The translations under genes were made by a program, and so were the position numbers. From Dictyophora rubrovolvata (lineage: Eukaryota; Basidiomycota; Agaricomycetes; Phallales; Phallaceae), in assembly GCA_029959195.1 (NCBI GenBank), contig CP114117.1, forward strand, positions 310,001 through 374,000: DNA of 64,000 nucleotides, written 5' to 3'. The notes beneath the pieces are model-generated. The model saw only the letters and a list, made by a program, of their open reading frames with translations. It searched no databases and was not told the origin of the DNA. Positions 43,524 to 56,057 of this stretch are shown piece by piece; the stretch's first letter is position 1, and each line of letters begins with the position of its first letter.

Positions 43524-45675
43524 ATGTCTCTGTCGGTTCTAGATATCGTCGTTACTTCTATAGGCCTCTTTCTATCTGCTCTCCTTTATTATACCACGAT
43601 ACGTGTCCCAAAAAGTTTGTACGTACTCGTATTCTTCCCCACCTCATCTCATTTGATTGCGTTCATTCCCGCATACAGGCCTTCGATTACCACCGGGTCC
43701 AGCACGGCATTCTATATGGGGTAATTTAAGAGATTTTCCTTCGGGAACTTTGGAGTACAAAGTGTATGAAAAATGGGCCAAGAAATACGGTACTGAAAAC
43801 CTCGCTACTTAATTTATTCTAAAATGTAATATCATCCATTCAGGTAACCTTGTATATCTCAATGTCTTGGGCCAGTCGATTCTCTTTATCAATTCGGCCG
43901 ACTTGGAACATGAATTACTCAACGAAAGAGGTGCGATATACTCGGATAGACCCAAAACAGCGATACTGCATGACCTGTGATTTTTTTCGTCTTGAATAAA
44001 GCCCGGAATAATTGACCAATACTACACAACAACAGGACGCATGTTGGTAAAGGCACCGTTGTGACGATAGATTATAGTGAACAATGGACTCAACACCGGG
44101 CAATGCTGCATAATATATTGTCGCCCAAAAGCCTGCTTTCGTATCGTCCTACTCTAGAGGCGAACGCAAGGTCTCGTTCCTATAGCCGATCATCCTTCAC
44201 ACCGTTCTCGATTGATTTTACATTGCTTGTTGTTAGATCCTTTGCGCAGCGTCTGATCGCTCAGCCGGTAAACGATTTAAAATTTGCTAGAGATGTATTT
44301 GGAGGGTTTATAATGCAAGTATGAATTTATACCAAAGATTAGTAGTTGAACTGACTGATCCGAAGTTCGTGTATGGCATGGATGTGTTACCTGAAAACGA
44401 CCCGTATGTGAAGCTCGCAGAGCACTTTATACACCATTTCGCTCAGGCGTTGGTATCTAGTTGATAGTATCCCAATAAGTGAGCAAACATAGTATGAATC
44501 TATCTGTGATTAACCCGAGTGTCTGTGACCCACGATAGTGAAATATCTTCCATCATGGTTCCCCGGTTTAAAGTTTCCGAAGGTGGCTGAGGAATTAAAC
44601 AAGAGCTTTCCAGATATGCTGAATATCCCATATCAATATGTCAAAAATGCTTTCGTAAATATTTTGATTTGGTTTATGTTACCTTTCTTTGTTCATGGAA
44701 TGAAGTAGAAGCAAGGAAACTACAAACCTTCGTTTGTATCCAGTTGCTTGGAAGATCTCGCCAATGATCCTAATCCCTCAGATGATGTCGAAAAAGCGAT
44801 TAGTCCATTTATATGGCCGGAATTGACTCAGTAATAGACATCCCTTTTTCCCCAATAAAATTACTGATGAAAGCCGAATCTTTAGTTGGATACCCAGATC
44901 CGTTTGTTTTTCCTGGCGATGGCACTCTATCCAGATGTGCAAAAAAAAGCTCAAGAAGAACTAGAGTGGTTGGCAGGGATAGCCTACCCTTGTTTGCTGA
45001 TCTTTCGAACCTTCCTTATGTGAATGCACTCTATAGTGAATCACTCCGATGGCATCCCACGGCACTAATGGCGTTATCGCGTCAGCTGAAGACGGACGAC
45101 GTGATCAATGGGTATTTTATACCTAAAGGAACTATTTGCTTTGGGAACACTTGGTAAGTGCGGCACTTAATTGTTGTTTAATGATAGTTATCCTGACTTC
45201 CCGACCTAACCAGGTTTCTCCTCCACTCGGAAAATGACTACGAACCTGATACTGATGAATTTAGGCCCGAAAGATTTTTGGACGGGAGTACCAAATTAAA
45301 ACCAGACGCCGCGTTTGGATATGGAAGACGGTATGACTGCGTATTATTATTGAGACACCATTTTTAAAAAAAGTTCTGGTTTCTTGTTCGGTGTTTTTAG
45401 CATATGTCCCGGCAAACCACTGGTGGAAGCCTTTGTTGGCATTACGATTGCGACCATTTTGCATGTCGCAAATATCTCCATACTCGAGGATGAACCGCTG
45501 TCTGACATCATTGAAAATGATGAGTTTTCTCCCGGAGTTGTTAAGTAAGTAATTTATTGACTTATGGCTGGAAGGAGTTGCTTTTCTTTTTCTTAGACGA
45601 CCGCGAGATTTTAGGTGTAGAATTGATGCACGGTCGGGTGCTCAGAACCTGTTGAACCAATTTATATCCAGCTAA
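43524..45675 (+). pseudogene. Cytochrome P450 3, broken copy
   Basis: Same exon plan as the intact copies: MSLSVLDIVVTSIGLFLSAL, LRLPPGPARHSIWGNLRD, SEQWTQHRAML, FVYGMDVLPENDPYVKLAEH, YRLP-type middle, ESLRWHPTALMALS, PERFLDGSTKLKP and haem loop FGYGRRICPGKPLVE. At least three lesions are visible against the paralogues: bases missing near 44455 where VPGAxxVDSIP should be encoded, frame change near 44800-44820 before the I-helix AGID, and four bases missing near 44963 in the EELDR coding stretch. The haem and K-helix regions remain readable, so loss is recent. Confidence 0.85.
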
Positions 45676-46330
45676 ACTTTCCTAAGCTTTGAAGGTTCCG
45701 TGCACGACATAGAAAGAAATACTACAATGTTACGCAGTACTAAGCGAGATAGTCACTTATCTCAACTGGTAGCGTTACTCATCAGCGATTGATTTCGCTG
45801 GCTAAGACTTAATGTGAGGTTGAATCAGAAATAAACCGGTATCTTCTAGTCCACAATGTTTACCAGATATTGCGATACAGGCTGAGGCTTCGTCCGGATT
45901 ATTCAATATGCCTATCCGTCCTGGGCCACGGGGGGAGTCAAATTTAAACCTATAATGACCTTAGTGTCGAATGAGAATCCAGCGCCACGCCCTGTACCAA
46001 AGTCGTATGGAGGTGCTAACTCATTTGTTGAAAGAACTGCTTCATTGGATCCTAAGCTTAGCGGCTCAGATGACTTCCCGGCCAACTTTCTGGGTCGAGG
46101 GAAGGAAGACCACCCCACCATACTACGATAAGATAAGGAGGTATTCCGAACTTGATCACCTAAACATAGACACTGGGTTAACCGATGGGTGGTGGGAGTT
46201 CAGTTCTGCATACATCACCACTAGAAGTTGACAATATAGTATTTAAATCAAACGAGATATATCGCCAGTGGCAATCGGTGAATGCGATTGTAACTGTTCA
46301 GTGTACTGTCACATTGGCGCATGTGAGCAA
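45676..46330. other. Spacer between P450 copies
   Basis: No gene recognised. A plus-strand open stretch near 45958-46130 (with RPVPKSYGGANSFVERTASL) is coding-like in composition but has no start or recognisable motif. It may be a relic. Confidence 0.25.
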
Positions 46331-46338
46331 ATCCTACT

Positions 46339-46490
46339 CCAATGAGCTCAGATAGAAGTTTGACGATGTGAGTTGAGATATTTTAATTAAGCTTTCGAAG
46401 TGTCTTCGTGGGAGTGAAACCTTGTCCATGTGATCGGTGCCCTTGTAACCTCAGCCGGCGAGGCGATGAATAAATACCCACCTAGTCGTG
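46339..46490 (+). promoter_or_regulatory. Conserved P450 promoter module, copy 4
   Basis: CCAATGA (46339-46345), GCTTTCGAAG (46391-46400) and AATAAATACCCACCTAGTC (about 46471-46489), 27 nt before the ATG at 46516. Almost identical TATA-region wording to copy 1. Confidence 0.6.
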
Positions 46491-46515
46491 TTTTAACTAG
46501 CTGTTTCACACCGCA

Positions 46516-48651
46516 ATGTCTCTGTCGCTCATTGACATCGCCATTGCTTCGATAGGTTTATCACTATCTGCGTTCTTATATATTATCTCGGTACGCGTCC
46601 CAAAAGGTTTGGATTTTTTTTGTCCCTATAACCCACCGTGTTCAATCGTGTATATAGGCCTTCAGCTGCCGCCAGGTCCGCCAAGACATCCTATATGGGG
46701 CAACCTGAGAGATATTCCGTCCGGAGCTCTGGAGTACAAAGTGTATGAACAGTGGGCTAGGAAATACGGTGCTTGAAATCCTGCTACCTGACATTGTTTA
46801 TTTATCTTTGCTCAAGGTGACCTTGTATATCTGAATATCTTGGGACAGTCAACTCTCATTATCAATTCAACGGATATGGAACGAGAATTATTCAGCAAGA
46901 GAGGTGTGATATACTCGGATAGAGCCAGAACGACGATGACGCATGATTTGTAAATCTTTCTTTGGAACAGATCATCGAATACTTGACGAGTATTTTCCAT
47001 CATAGGACAATTTTTGGTAAAACCACCGTCGTAACGATGGATTATGGTGAACGATGGACTCGACATCGGGCAATACTGCATGATATATTGTCGCCCAAGA
47101 ACCTCGTATCATATCATCCAATCTTGGAAGCGAACGCCAGGTTTCGTAGTTTCTTTTTCTTTGTCCCTTAAATTTTCACTAACTTTTCACCGGGTCAAAG
47201 GTCCTTCACAAAGCGTCTGATTGCGGAGCCAGTAAATAACTTGAAACTTGGTAGGGACGTGATTGGAGGGTTTATCATGCAGGTATGAATCAACGACAAA
47301 AGATAAGCACCACTGACTCACCTGAAGTTTACATACGGTATTGATGTTTTACCCAAAAACGATCCTTACGTGGAGCTAGCAGAGCGGTTTTCTCACCACT
47401 TACCTCGAGTGTTGCTTCCTGGGGCATTCAAGGTCGATAGCATCCCAATAAGCAAGTAATATATTATAAATCTAATCACGATTAATTTATCCATGACACG
47501 CGACAGTGAAATATCTTCCATCATGGCTTCCCGGTTTAGAGTTTCCCAAGGTAGCCCGGGAATTCAACAAAAGCTTCCAAGACATGCTAGATGTTCCATA
47601 CGAATATGCCAGAAACGCTTTCGTAAATCATTCTCACTTGCATTATTTCTCTTTGTTCAAGAAAGGACATAGAAACAAGGAAACTACCAACCTTCCTTCG
47701 TGTCGGACTGCTTGGAAGATCTCGCTAATAATCCCAGTCCGCCCGACGACGCCGAGGAATTAATTCGACAAATAGCGGTGACCATTTATCTAGCTGGAAT
47801 TGATACGGTATACAGTTCAATCCCTTTAGAGAATTAATTGGCTGAAACGGAATATTTAGGTTGATACCCAGATTCGTCTGTTTTTCCTTGCAATGGCACT
47901 TTATCCAGACGTGCAGAAAAAAGCTCAGGAAGAACTGGACAGAGCGATCGGAAGAGATAACCTGCCCTCACTTTCTGACCTTCCAAATCTTCCTTATTTC
48001 AATGCGCTCTGTAGTGAGACTTTGCGGTGGCATGCGATTACTCCGTTGGGAGTGCCACATAAGCTGAAACAGGACGACATAGTAAATGGATATTTCATAC
48101 CTGAAGGGACTATTTGCCTTGGAAATGCTTGGTAAATCCACAATTAATTATTACTTTTTTTGTGATCATGAAAAAAAAACAGGGTTCTTCTCCGGTCAGA
48201 AAAAGAGTACGGGCCTGATCCTCACAAATTCCGACCCGAAAGATTTTTGGATGGGAGTGCTAAATTGAAACCAGACGTCGCGTTTGGGTCCGGAAGACGG
48301 TATGTCTATTTCAATGTGATTTGAATCGCTATTCTCATCGTTCCTTTTCCAAATTTTTAGAATATGCCCGGGCATAGAACTAGCGGGATATCTTGTCAAC
48401 AGCATAATCGCAGTCGTTTTGCATGTTGCACATATCTCTATGCTCGAAGATGAACCATTGTCTGACATAATTGAGAATGATGAGTTTACCCCAGGAATTA
48501 TTTCGTAAGTCATCGATCGATTGAGAGTTACGTGTGACGGAATGCTGTACTTTTCTCTTCCACCTTTTCTAGACGTCCACGAGATTTCAGCTGTCGAATT
48601 GATGCACGACCGGATGCTCAAAAGCTTTTGGATCAATTTATGTTTCAGTAA
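46516..48651 (+). CDS. Cytochrome P450 monooxygenase 4, apparently intact
   Basis: About 510 residues from a dozen exons. MSLSLIDIAIASIGLSLSAF anchor, LQLPPGPPRHPIWGNLRD hinge, GERWTRHRAIL, LAGIDT then VDTQIRLFFLAMALYP, ETLRWHAITPLGVP (ExxR present), PERFLDGSAKLKP and haem loop FGSGRRICPGIELAG. Ends DARPDAQKLLDQFMFQ. One intron (47452-47506) begins GCAAGT instead of GT, where the paralogues have GTGAGT, so it is a GC-AG intron. His replaces the usual Pro-containing HP after ExxR-RW (HAI), and the haem loop has Ile-Glu where siblings have Lys-Ala; neither removes a catalytic residue. Same family and presumably same cellular role as copies 1 and 2. Confidence 0.9.
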
Positions 48652-48739
48652 GACACCATGTAAATTCGTAAATCTCTCAGTTCTACTGTATTCGAAATCG
48701 AATAAAGAAATAAAGCAATACTATTTAGTAATCAGCGTA

Positions 48740-49745
48740 TTACCCAGATGTCCAAATAAATGCTCAGGGAGGACTGAACGGAGTAGTCGGGGGGTATAAT
48801 CAAATTCCCTTGTTTGCTGATCCTCCCAGTTACCTCATCTCAATGCATTTTGCAGTGAATCATTACGACGGCATCCTGTTGCTCCTATGACATTAATACC
48901 GCATCAGTTAAAGAAGGACGACGGAACATTAAATGGGTATTCATAATACCTAATAAAGTAATAACCAATTGTTTTGGAAACACTTGGGAAGAGGTTCAGA
49001 TCACAATTATTGTTTAGCTTGTTTTTTTGCCTTGAATAGGTTAGTTTTCCGCAAGGAAAACGTGTTGGAATCCCAGGCTCGACTCAGTAGCGGACACAGA
49101 AAAGGTGAGTAGTATTAAGCGGTAGCTTAGGTAAGGTACTGTAAAGTCGCTAGAAATAATTAGTTAATAAGAAGCGACTTTGCTGAAATTTAGAGCTTCG
49201 AAGTTGATAGACTTGGAGCTTAGAGTGATGAGAGTTTTAATCTTCGTTAATTCGAAGTCTAGGGAAAGGAATAGCATACAGAAGGGTTTTTATATGTTTA
49301 ATGAGTGTACGAAAAAGGAAATTTATTCGAGTCATAAGGGAGTCATGAAGTATTTATTTAATGAGTCAAAATGAAAGAAAGATGATTCGGAAGTTATGGT
49401 TTATTGTTTATGACTCGTTAGTGAGTCATTCGCGGCGTGATCTGGTAAGCCGACCCTTACAGGTACATGGAGTAACTCATATTCTAACAAAACGGACCTG
49501 ATATGAATAAATTCCGGCCAGAAAAATCCCTGAACGGAAGCGCCAAATAGAGACCAGCCAGACACGTCGGCATTTGGGTATTATAGAAGACGGTAAAATT
49601 ATGCACGTTATTATTGAGTATCTATTCTCCTCTTTAATATATGTCCTGGAGGCTGGCAAAGCATTATTATCACAACCGTTTTGCATGTCGCGAACACGTT
49701 TACATAGTATGAATGACGGACTTGGGAGCGATGGGAAGATCACGT
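48740..49745 (+). pseudogene. Cytochrome P450 5, relic split by a solo LTR
   Basis: Only the 3' half is left: the exon after the I-helix (CCAGATGTCCAAATAAATGC onward, with ESLR-type text at about 48855), a piece reading VFRKENGPDMNKFRPEKSLN across the LTR (49040-49540) and a remnant near the haem exon (about 49640). Stops and small gaps are present throughout. It is the right end of the P450 array. Confidence 0.75.
49063..49489. mobile_element. Solo LTR (Copia-like ends) inside the P450-5 relic
   Basis: 427 bp, TGTTGGAATCCCAGG ... CATATTCTAACA, flanked by a perfect 5-bp target duplication AAACG (49058-49062 and 49490-49494). Removing it joins the P450 exon in frame (KENGPD). The ends are typical of Ty1/Copia LTRs. 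No internal genes. Confidence 0.88.
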
Positions 49746-49908
49746 AAGGTATTCAATGTGCTTACAAATTTTGAGCACCACCAATTGGAACTTTTGCCTT
49801 TTTCTTCTTCTCACTTACTTCTCACTCCTCAAGCTTTCCTTAATCTCTACTAAATTATTATGCGGTCCATTTTCACACACGACGTTTCCTGGTTCATCTT
49901 CCCTATAC

Positions 49909-52012
49909 ATGGTCAACATGTCAGATGTAAAAGGGATCGTGCATCGATGGCTACAAGGCCTCAACGAAGCTGTCGTGAATGCAGATATTGAAGCTTTTGC
50001 AGAGCTGTTTCTACCCGATGGTTGGCTACGGGATAATCTCATATTCACTTGGAATCACCGCTCGTTAGATGGTCGGGATGCTATCAAGGCCTTTTTATCG
50101 CATGTTGACGAGCAGTCCTGTCCTAACGAAACTCGACTATCGAAGGCCAAGATCAGCAATATTCAACTAAAGCCTCTGTATAACATAGTTCCACAGGTGA
50201 CGCCTCACCAATTGATAGAAGGAACGTTCACGTTTGAGACGCCGATATTTTTCGGAAAAGGCTATGTGCTGCTGAAGGCTGAATTTGACGAAGAGAAGAT
50301 TTGGAAAGCGTTTTCGCTTTATGTTGCTGCTACTGATTTAAAGGGACATGAAGAGGATGGAACTCCTATTGGGTATTATGATAATCATGCAAAGACGTGG
50401 CAACAGACTCTGGAAGAAGAGAGGCGGAAGGTCGAAGAAGATCCTCATGTTATTGTTTGTAGGTGATGTCTTTCAAAGGCGTGTCGTATGTCTGAATCGA
50501 CACCATTTTAGTGGGAGCTGGTCAAAATGGCTTAAATGTTGGCGCCCGGTTCCGCCAGATGAGGATTCCTACTCTTCTGCTCGACAAATGCGATCGCGTC
50601 GGAGATGCATGGCGTGACCGGTATCCGAGCTTGACATTACACACCCCAAATCCTCATCATGCAAGTAAGGCTAGTATATAATATCCTTTTCAAACATGTT
50701 GACTCTTCCAAAGTGCTCTACACACGACCTCCGTCAAACTGGCCAAAATTCACTCCGAGAGACAAGGTGGTACACATGCTAGAACAATATGCTACCAATC
50801 AGGAACTAGTCATTTGGCACCGTTCTACTATTCTTCCTAATCCAGTTTATGACTCTGTTACCAAACGATGGACAATTGAGGTTCTTAAGGACGGTAAAAA
50901 AGTCATATTACGACCTTATCACATCGTATTAGCTGTTGGATTTTTTGGACCGCGATATGTGCCTGATCTCCCAGGTGCAGACCTCTTTAAAGGGGATCAT
51001 TATCATGCTGAAGAATTCAAAGGACCGGAGCATTACAGAGGCAAGAACGTCATTGTCGTCGGAGCCGCACAAACAGCTTCGGACATTTGCCTTGACTTGG
51101 TCTTACATGATGCCGGTTCGGTGACGATGGTACAACGATCCAGCACTCTAGTTGTTTCAATCGACTTGACAAATAGGAATCTGGATAGTCTGTACCCAAT
51201 CGGTGATGATCCTAGTACGGGAGATTTTCGGTCTTCAGGGTTACCCATTGGTTTGCTTAAGAAGTTGTCGATTGCTGGGAGGGATGCTCGCGTGGCTGAA
51301 CAGAAGCAAATGCTTGATGGGTTAGTAAAAGCGGGATTGAAGATTAATGAAGGAGAAGAAGGTGGAGGGTTCCCTGTTCAGCTGTATGCCACTGGGAACA
51401 GTAAGTCGTTTATGTAATTGCGGGTTTGATACCGGAAGCTTTGTCTGACTCTAATCCCAGAATTCTGTACGTTGTTTGCTCAAAACGTCTTCGTCTTCGC
51501 TTTTGAGTTCTCTTTTGCAGGGGTAGATATAGGAGCAGCGGATTATGTTATAAATGGGCGAATCAAAATTAAACCAGGCGAACCGGAGCGTTTCACCGAA
51601 ACTGGGCTTGTGTTCAAAGATGGAACTTTTCTCGAAGCCGACGCTGTCATATTTGGGACTGGGTATTACCCCGTACAACATTCTCTCATTCCTATTTTCG
51701 GAAAAGAGATTAGTGAACGAATTTCTCCTGCGTGGGGATTAGATGAGGAAGGCGAAATGATTCGAAATTTTAGACCGTGTGGACATCCGGGGGTACGTCA
51801 AGTTTGATTTGTCCGTTTCAATGTTATTTTTCTCACAAGAAACAAAAAACTGCAGCTTTGGTGGGCTTCTGGGGGATTCAATACTTCTCGATATTATTCG
51901 AAATCGCTGGTAAGACTCGTTTTGAAAATTGAGTGAAAAAAGTTCTCGCTGATTGATCGATTATTAGGCAATTCAGATCAAGGCTCGAGAACTAGGGCTT
52001 GTCAAAGACTGA
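49909..52012 (+). CDS. Flavin-containing monooxygenase 1 with NTF2-like N-terminal domain
   Basis: About 590 residues. Start MVNMSDVKGIVHRWLQ (49909; 49918 also possible). Residues 1-180 resemble an NTF2/SnoaL-like domain (FAELFLPDGWLRDNLIFTW). The FAD site VLGAGQNGLNVGARFRQM is built across the first intron. The FMO-type motif is FKGDHYHAEEFKG, the NADPH site VIVVGAAQTASDICLDL, then FGTGYYPVQHS and the C-terminal LWWASGGFNTSRYY and AIQIKARELGLVKD. It should oxygenate a soft nucleophile or carbonyl using FAD and NADPH; substrate unknown. A 6-nt exon (51461-51466) between introns of 60 and 54 nt is needed to give NKFWVDIGA. It is the tandem twin of the next gene and lies beside the P450 array. 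Confidence 0.88.
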
Positions 52013-52770
52013 TAGAGAAGGAATGTGTCTCGAAAAGTGAAGTCAAAGCATTATTATATTTGTTTGTGCAGCATTGCTTAAACGTGTCTTTTTGTATCCG
52101 ATTTTATATTGCTTGAATACAACCGTCTCAAGTTTTATGCTCAGGCCTAAGTGAATAATGTCAGTTTGATAGCCTGGACGCGCCCTTTTTAAGTATTCAC
52201 ACAACGCTGCGTCTTGGAATTGAAAGGAATGCGTGTATGTATACCTAATGGGTTGAACGGCTAGACCTGTTGACTAATAACCATCAGATACTACAGTAAG
52301 CGGCAAATGACAGCTTGCCTAAAGGGGTGCTGTATTGCTCTCTGTGATCCATTGATGTCGGCCTCAACTTTAATGGATTCAAATTTTTTAAGCGAGGTAA
52401 GACATTGTTCACTTTTTCAAAGCATTCGCAAAATCTTAACTCCCTTTGTTCTTCCCAGTTTGGAATAGTATCACCCCGCCTCGTTGTATTTTGAAAGTGC
52501 TGACGGAAAACCATGTGTACAGCTTGGGATTCGGAAACAAGTTGTCCATAAAGCATAACGGAAGCGTCCATTATGGTACGTATGCTACCGGCATTCGTGA
52601 AAACCAGTTAAACTATTGGGTGGGCTACAACATTCATCACGATAATTGGACCTGGCGCCAGGGGGACCGTGCAACCGTTGAGAAGCACTTACTAAGAGCC
52701 AGCAGTGCTTCTACCACCAATTGAAATCTGACATTCTTATTCTTCACTGAGTATCACCTCAGTGATACGA
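52013..52770. other. Spacer between the two flavin monooxygenase genes
   Basis: No recognised gene. An open stretch at 52446-52724 has no known motif. A TATATAAG box at about 52774, roughly 90 nt before the next ATG, is the likely promoter of the second copy. Confidence 0.4.
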
Positions 52771-52863
52771 CTGTATATAAGAAGCCTTCTCACGACAGAT
52801 CTGAATTCGCATCCTGCCCTGACTTCTCTGATTCAGACTTTACATACATCTGTATAACATTCA

Positions 52864-55029
52864 ATGTCGTCAACATCAGTACCGACGTCAACTGAGACCG
52901 TTAACCCGACACAAGTTTTGCAACGATGGCTCCAAGATTTTGATAAAGCCGTTACGAACGTTGACACTCAATCTTTCACGGAGCTGTTTTTGCCTGACGG
53001 ATGGCTCCGCGATAGTCTCATCTTCACCTGGAACTTTCGTGCGCTGGAAGGACGAAATGCAATCAACGCGTTCTTGTCGCATGTAGACGATCCCAAAACC
53101 GAACCTAACGAAACGCGGTTCTCAAAGGCCAAAATTGGGAATGTCAAGCTTGAGCCTTTGCATGGTATTGTTCCTCAGGTGGCTCAGCATGGTATGATAG
53201 AGGGGACGTTTACTTTCGAGACTCCCATTTTTTGGGGGCACGGATATGTTTTGTTAGTCGGGATACCCGGCCCGTCGTCGTCGGGTGTACCAGAGGAAGA
53301 AGGACTCGGAGGAAAGACGTGGAAGGCTTTTGCGTTGTACCTTGCTGCTGCTGATTTGAAGGGACATGAGGAGAGTGGGACTCCGATTGGGTATTATGCT
53401 AATCATGCAAAGACCTGGCAGGAAGTTGTTGAAGAGGAGAGAAAGAAGATTGAGGAGGATCCTCATGTTGTCATAAGTATGTCACCGAGTGATCCTTTCT
53501 TTCATTAGAAAATATAGGCTGATGACTTTTGCTTTTTCCAGTTGGTGCCGGTCATAATGGTTTGAATGTCGGCGCTCGGTTCAGGCAGATGAGAATTCCT
53601 ACGCTTCTGATTGATAAATTTGATCGTGTTGGAGACTCATGGAAAAATCGCTATCCGAGTTTAACGTTGCATACTCTGAAATCACATCATGCAAGTAAGT
53701 AATATAGTTCCAAATTTCAATAGAACCGTCACTTACTTCGCTTACAGTGCTTTATACACGTGCACCCTCGAATTGGCCCAGGTTCACGCCAAGAGACAAA
53801 GTAGTGCACATGTTGGAGCAATACGCTATCAACCAGGAATTAGTTATATGGAACCATTCCACGATTCTTCCCAATCCAATTTACGACCCAACCACCAAAC
53901 GATGGACAATTGAAGTTCTCAGAGACGGCAAAAAGGTCACTTTACGTCCTTATCACATCGTACTAGCAGTTGGAATGTGGGGTCCGCGATACGTACCGGA
54001 TCTCCCGGGCGCGGATCTTTTCAAAGGCGACCGCTATCATGCTGAAGAATTCAAAGGACCAGAGCAGTACAAAGGAAAGAAAGTTATCGTGGTCGGAGCA
54101 GCTCAAACAGCTTCAGATATCTGCCTTGATTTGGTTTTGCATGATGCCGAGTCGATCACGATGGTGCAGCGGTCTAGCACTTTGGTAACGACTATTGACT
54201 TTACGAATAGATTTCTGGAGCATACTTATCCGTTAAATGGGGATTCTGATGCAGGGGATTTGAGGTCGAGTGGTATGCCTATAGGGTTGATTAAGAAACT
54301 TTCGATCGCTGGGAGGGAGGCGCAGGCTGCTGAGCATAAGGAGTTGCTTGAGGGGTTGGAAAAGGCGGGGTTGAAGCTTCACAAAGGGGTGGATGACGGA
54401 GGCTTTATTGTGCAGTTGTATGCTGCGGGAAACAGTAAGTGAACAGTTTGCTGGTGCCCTTTTTAAAAAATTTTTTTTCTAATTTGTGTTGAAGAATTCT
54501 GTGCGTTGAGCGTAATTCTACGGTGGCTGTTATTTTGAACTCTTGCACAGGGGTGGACATAGGCGCTGCAGAGTATGTCATTAACGGACGAATCAAGATC
54601 AAATCGGGGGAACCGGAACGTTTCACTGAAAATGGAATCATTTTCAAAGATGGGTCTTTCCTCGAAGCCGATGCTGTTATATTCGGGACCGGGTACTATC
54701 CTGCGAAACACTCCCTTGCGCCGATATTTGGAGAGGAGATTAGTGAGCGAATCTGTCCTGCGTGGGGATTAGATGAGGAAGGAGAAATGCGTCGTGGCTA
54801 TAGGCCTTGTGGATACCCTGGTGTACGTTCATTGCCTTTATTAAAAGACGGTGATTTGCTGAGGATGTATGTGATTTTTAGCTTTGGTGGGCTACGGGAG
54901 GATTTGATACTTCGCGGAGGTATTCAAAGGGTTTGGTATGGTGCAGAAACTTGAGTTGTAAAACGGTTTCTTAACCTTATATAGGCTATTCAAATTAAAG
55001 CACGTGAGTTGGGGCTTGTCAAGGAATGA
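52864..55029 (+). CDS. Flavin-containing monooxygenase 2 with NTF2-like N-terminal domain
   Basis: Tandem paralogue of the preceding gene with the same intron positions. MSSTSVPTSTETVNPTQVLQ start, TELFLPDGWLRDSLIFTW, a longer loop with VGIPGPSSSGVPEEE, FAD motif IGAGHNGLNVGARFRQM, FKGDRYHAEEFKG, VIVVGAAQTASDICLDL, FGTGYYPAKHS, LWWATGGFDTSRRY and end ELGLVKE. The FAD fingerprint has His where copy 1 has Gln. A 6-nt exon AATTCT at 54495-54500, between introns of 60 and 50 nt, reproduces the arrangement of copy 1. It looks intact. Retention of both copies suggests different substrates or timing. Confidence 0.88.
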
Positions 55030-56057
55030 TGTCAGGTCTTTGTTCTATTCGTCCAATCGTTCGTGTATGTGAAAGGCCGTTCCGGTAAACATAACTCCGG
55101 TGGATATGTAGTATTTTTCTTTCAGACTAAGTATTTGTTTTGTTCAAGCAGTGTAGAGTCTATAAGTCTATTTATGATCTATAATATGTATCTTACTGCG
55201 GATATTACTATAAACGTCTAAGCAAGTGCCAGCCTTGGCTCCAGGCTAACCTTAGTTCCCGTGAAACGCTGGATCTTGACGCTGACGCTGACAGGTCAGT
55301 CAGAGCGGGAGATTGATATTCTGGTAACCTCCCAAAGCACATCGGTGTAGCAAGACAAGGATTTTCAAGAGCTTTATGAGAAACCTGAAGTATAATTATG
55401 TGCGCTGCAGAATCTCCGTTGCCGAACTCACATTCTCTGGATCAGGCCCATCAGGTACGTCTAGACACAGTGACAGTGCATTGTTAAGCGATGTCTACCT
55501 TCTATTCATTTTTTTTGAATACCTGGTACTATAGTGCATGATATAGGGGCAATCTCATAGTCTCTTGACCCGCTGGCCGTACTTCTGGGCTGTGGTCAAA
55601 AAAGACCTCCATTACAAACTACTTAGAAAGGGCTCAGACGGTGATATACTGCTGGCCATCATCAACATGTGAATGATTTAGGCTTCTGACGGACCGAAGG
55701 GCTATTTTTGTAACAATGACTCGCGTGGTGCTGTAGGGTGCTGTTGCCACCGTTGCAAAACGAATGTCTCTGTCCCAACTGTCGGACTATCGGTAGCTGA
55801 GGCTTGGATTCATTACGAGCGAGTCTTTCCGAAAATAAAAGTCCCTGCTACGCATGTTGTAATCCCAAGGGACACCGAGACCGAGACTGGGATCTACGTC
55901 GTAACCGAGTCTTGGCGCCCACTTGCTGACTAATAGACTCGGCCACCGCTAGACGTCCCCTTGAAATCAATGCCGAAACTTGGTTTCTCTTCTTTTTTCT
56001 GCTCCTATCCCTCTTTAAATATCTGAAATCTCCCATAACGCCACATAATATCGAGCT
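55030..56057. other. Intergenic region, no gene seen
   Basis: The 3' flank of FMO 2 and 5' flank of the transporter. A short open stretch on the minus strand (55848-56132) overlaps the transporter start and is probably chance. Confidence 0.35.

Noticed and set aside
52446-52724. ORF between the two flavin monooxygenases
   Set aside because: No domain, and it lies in the promoter region of the second copy.
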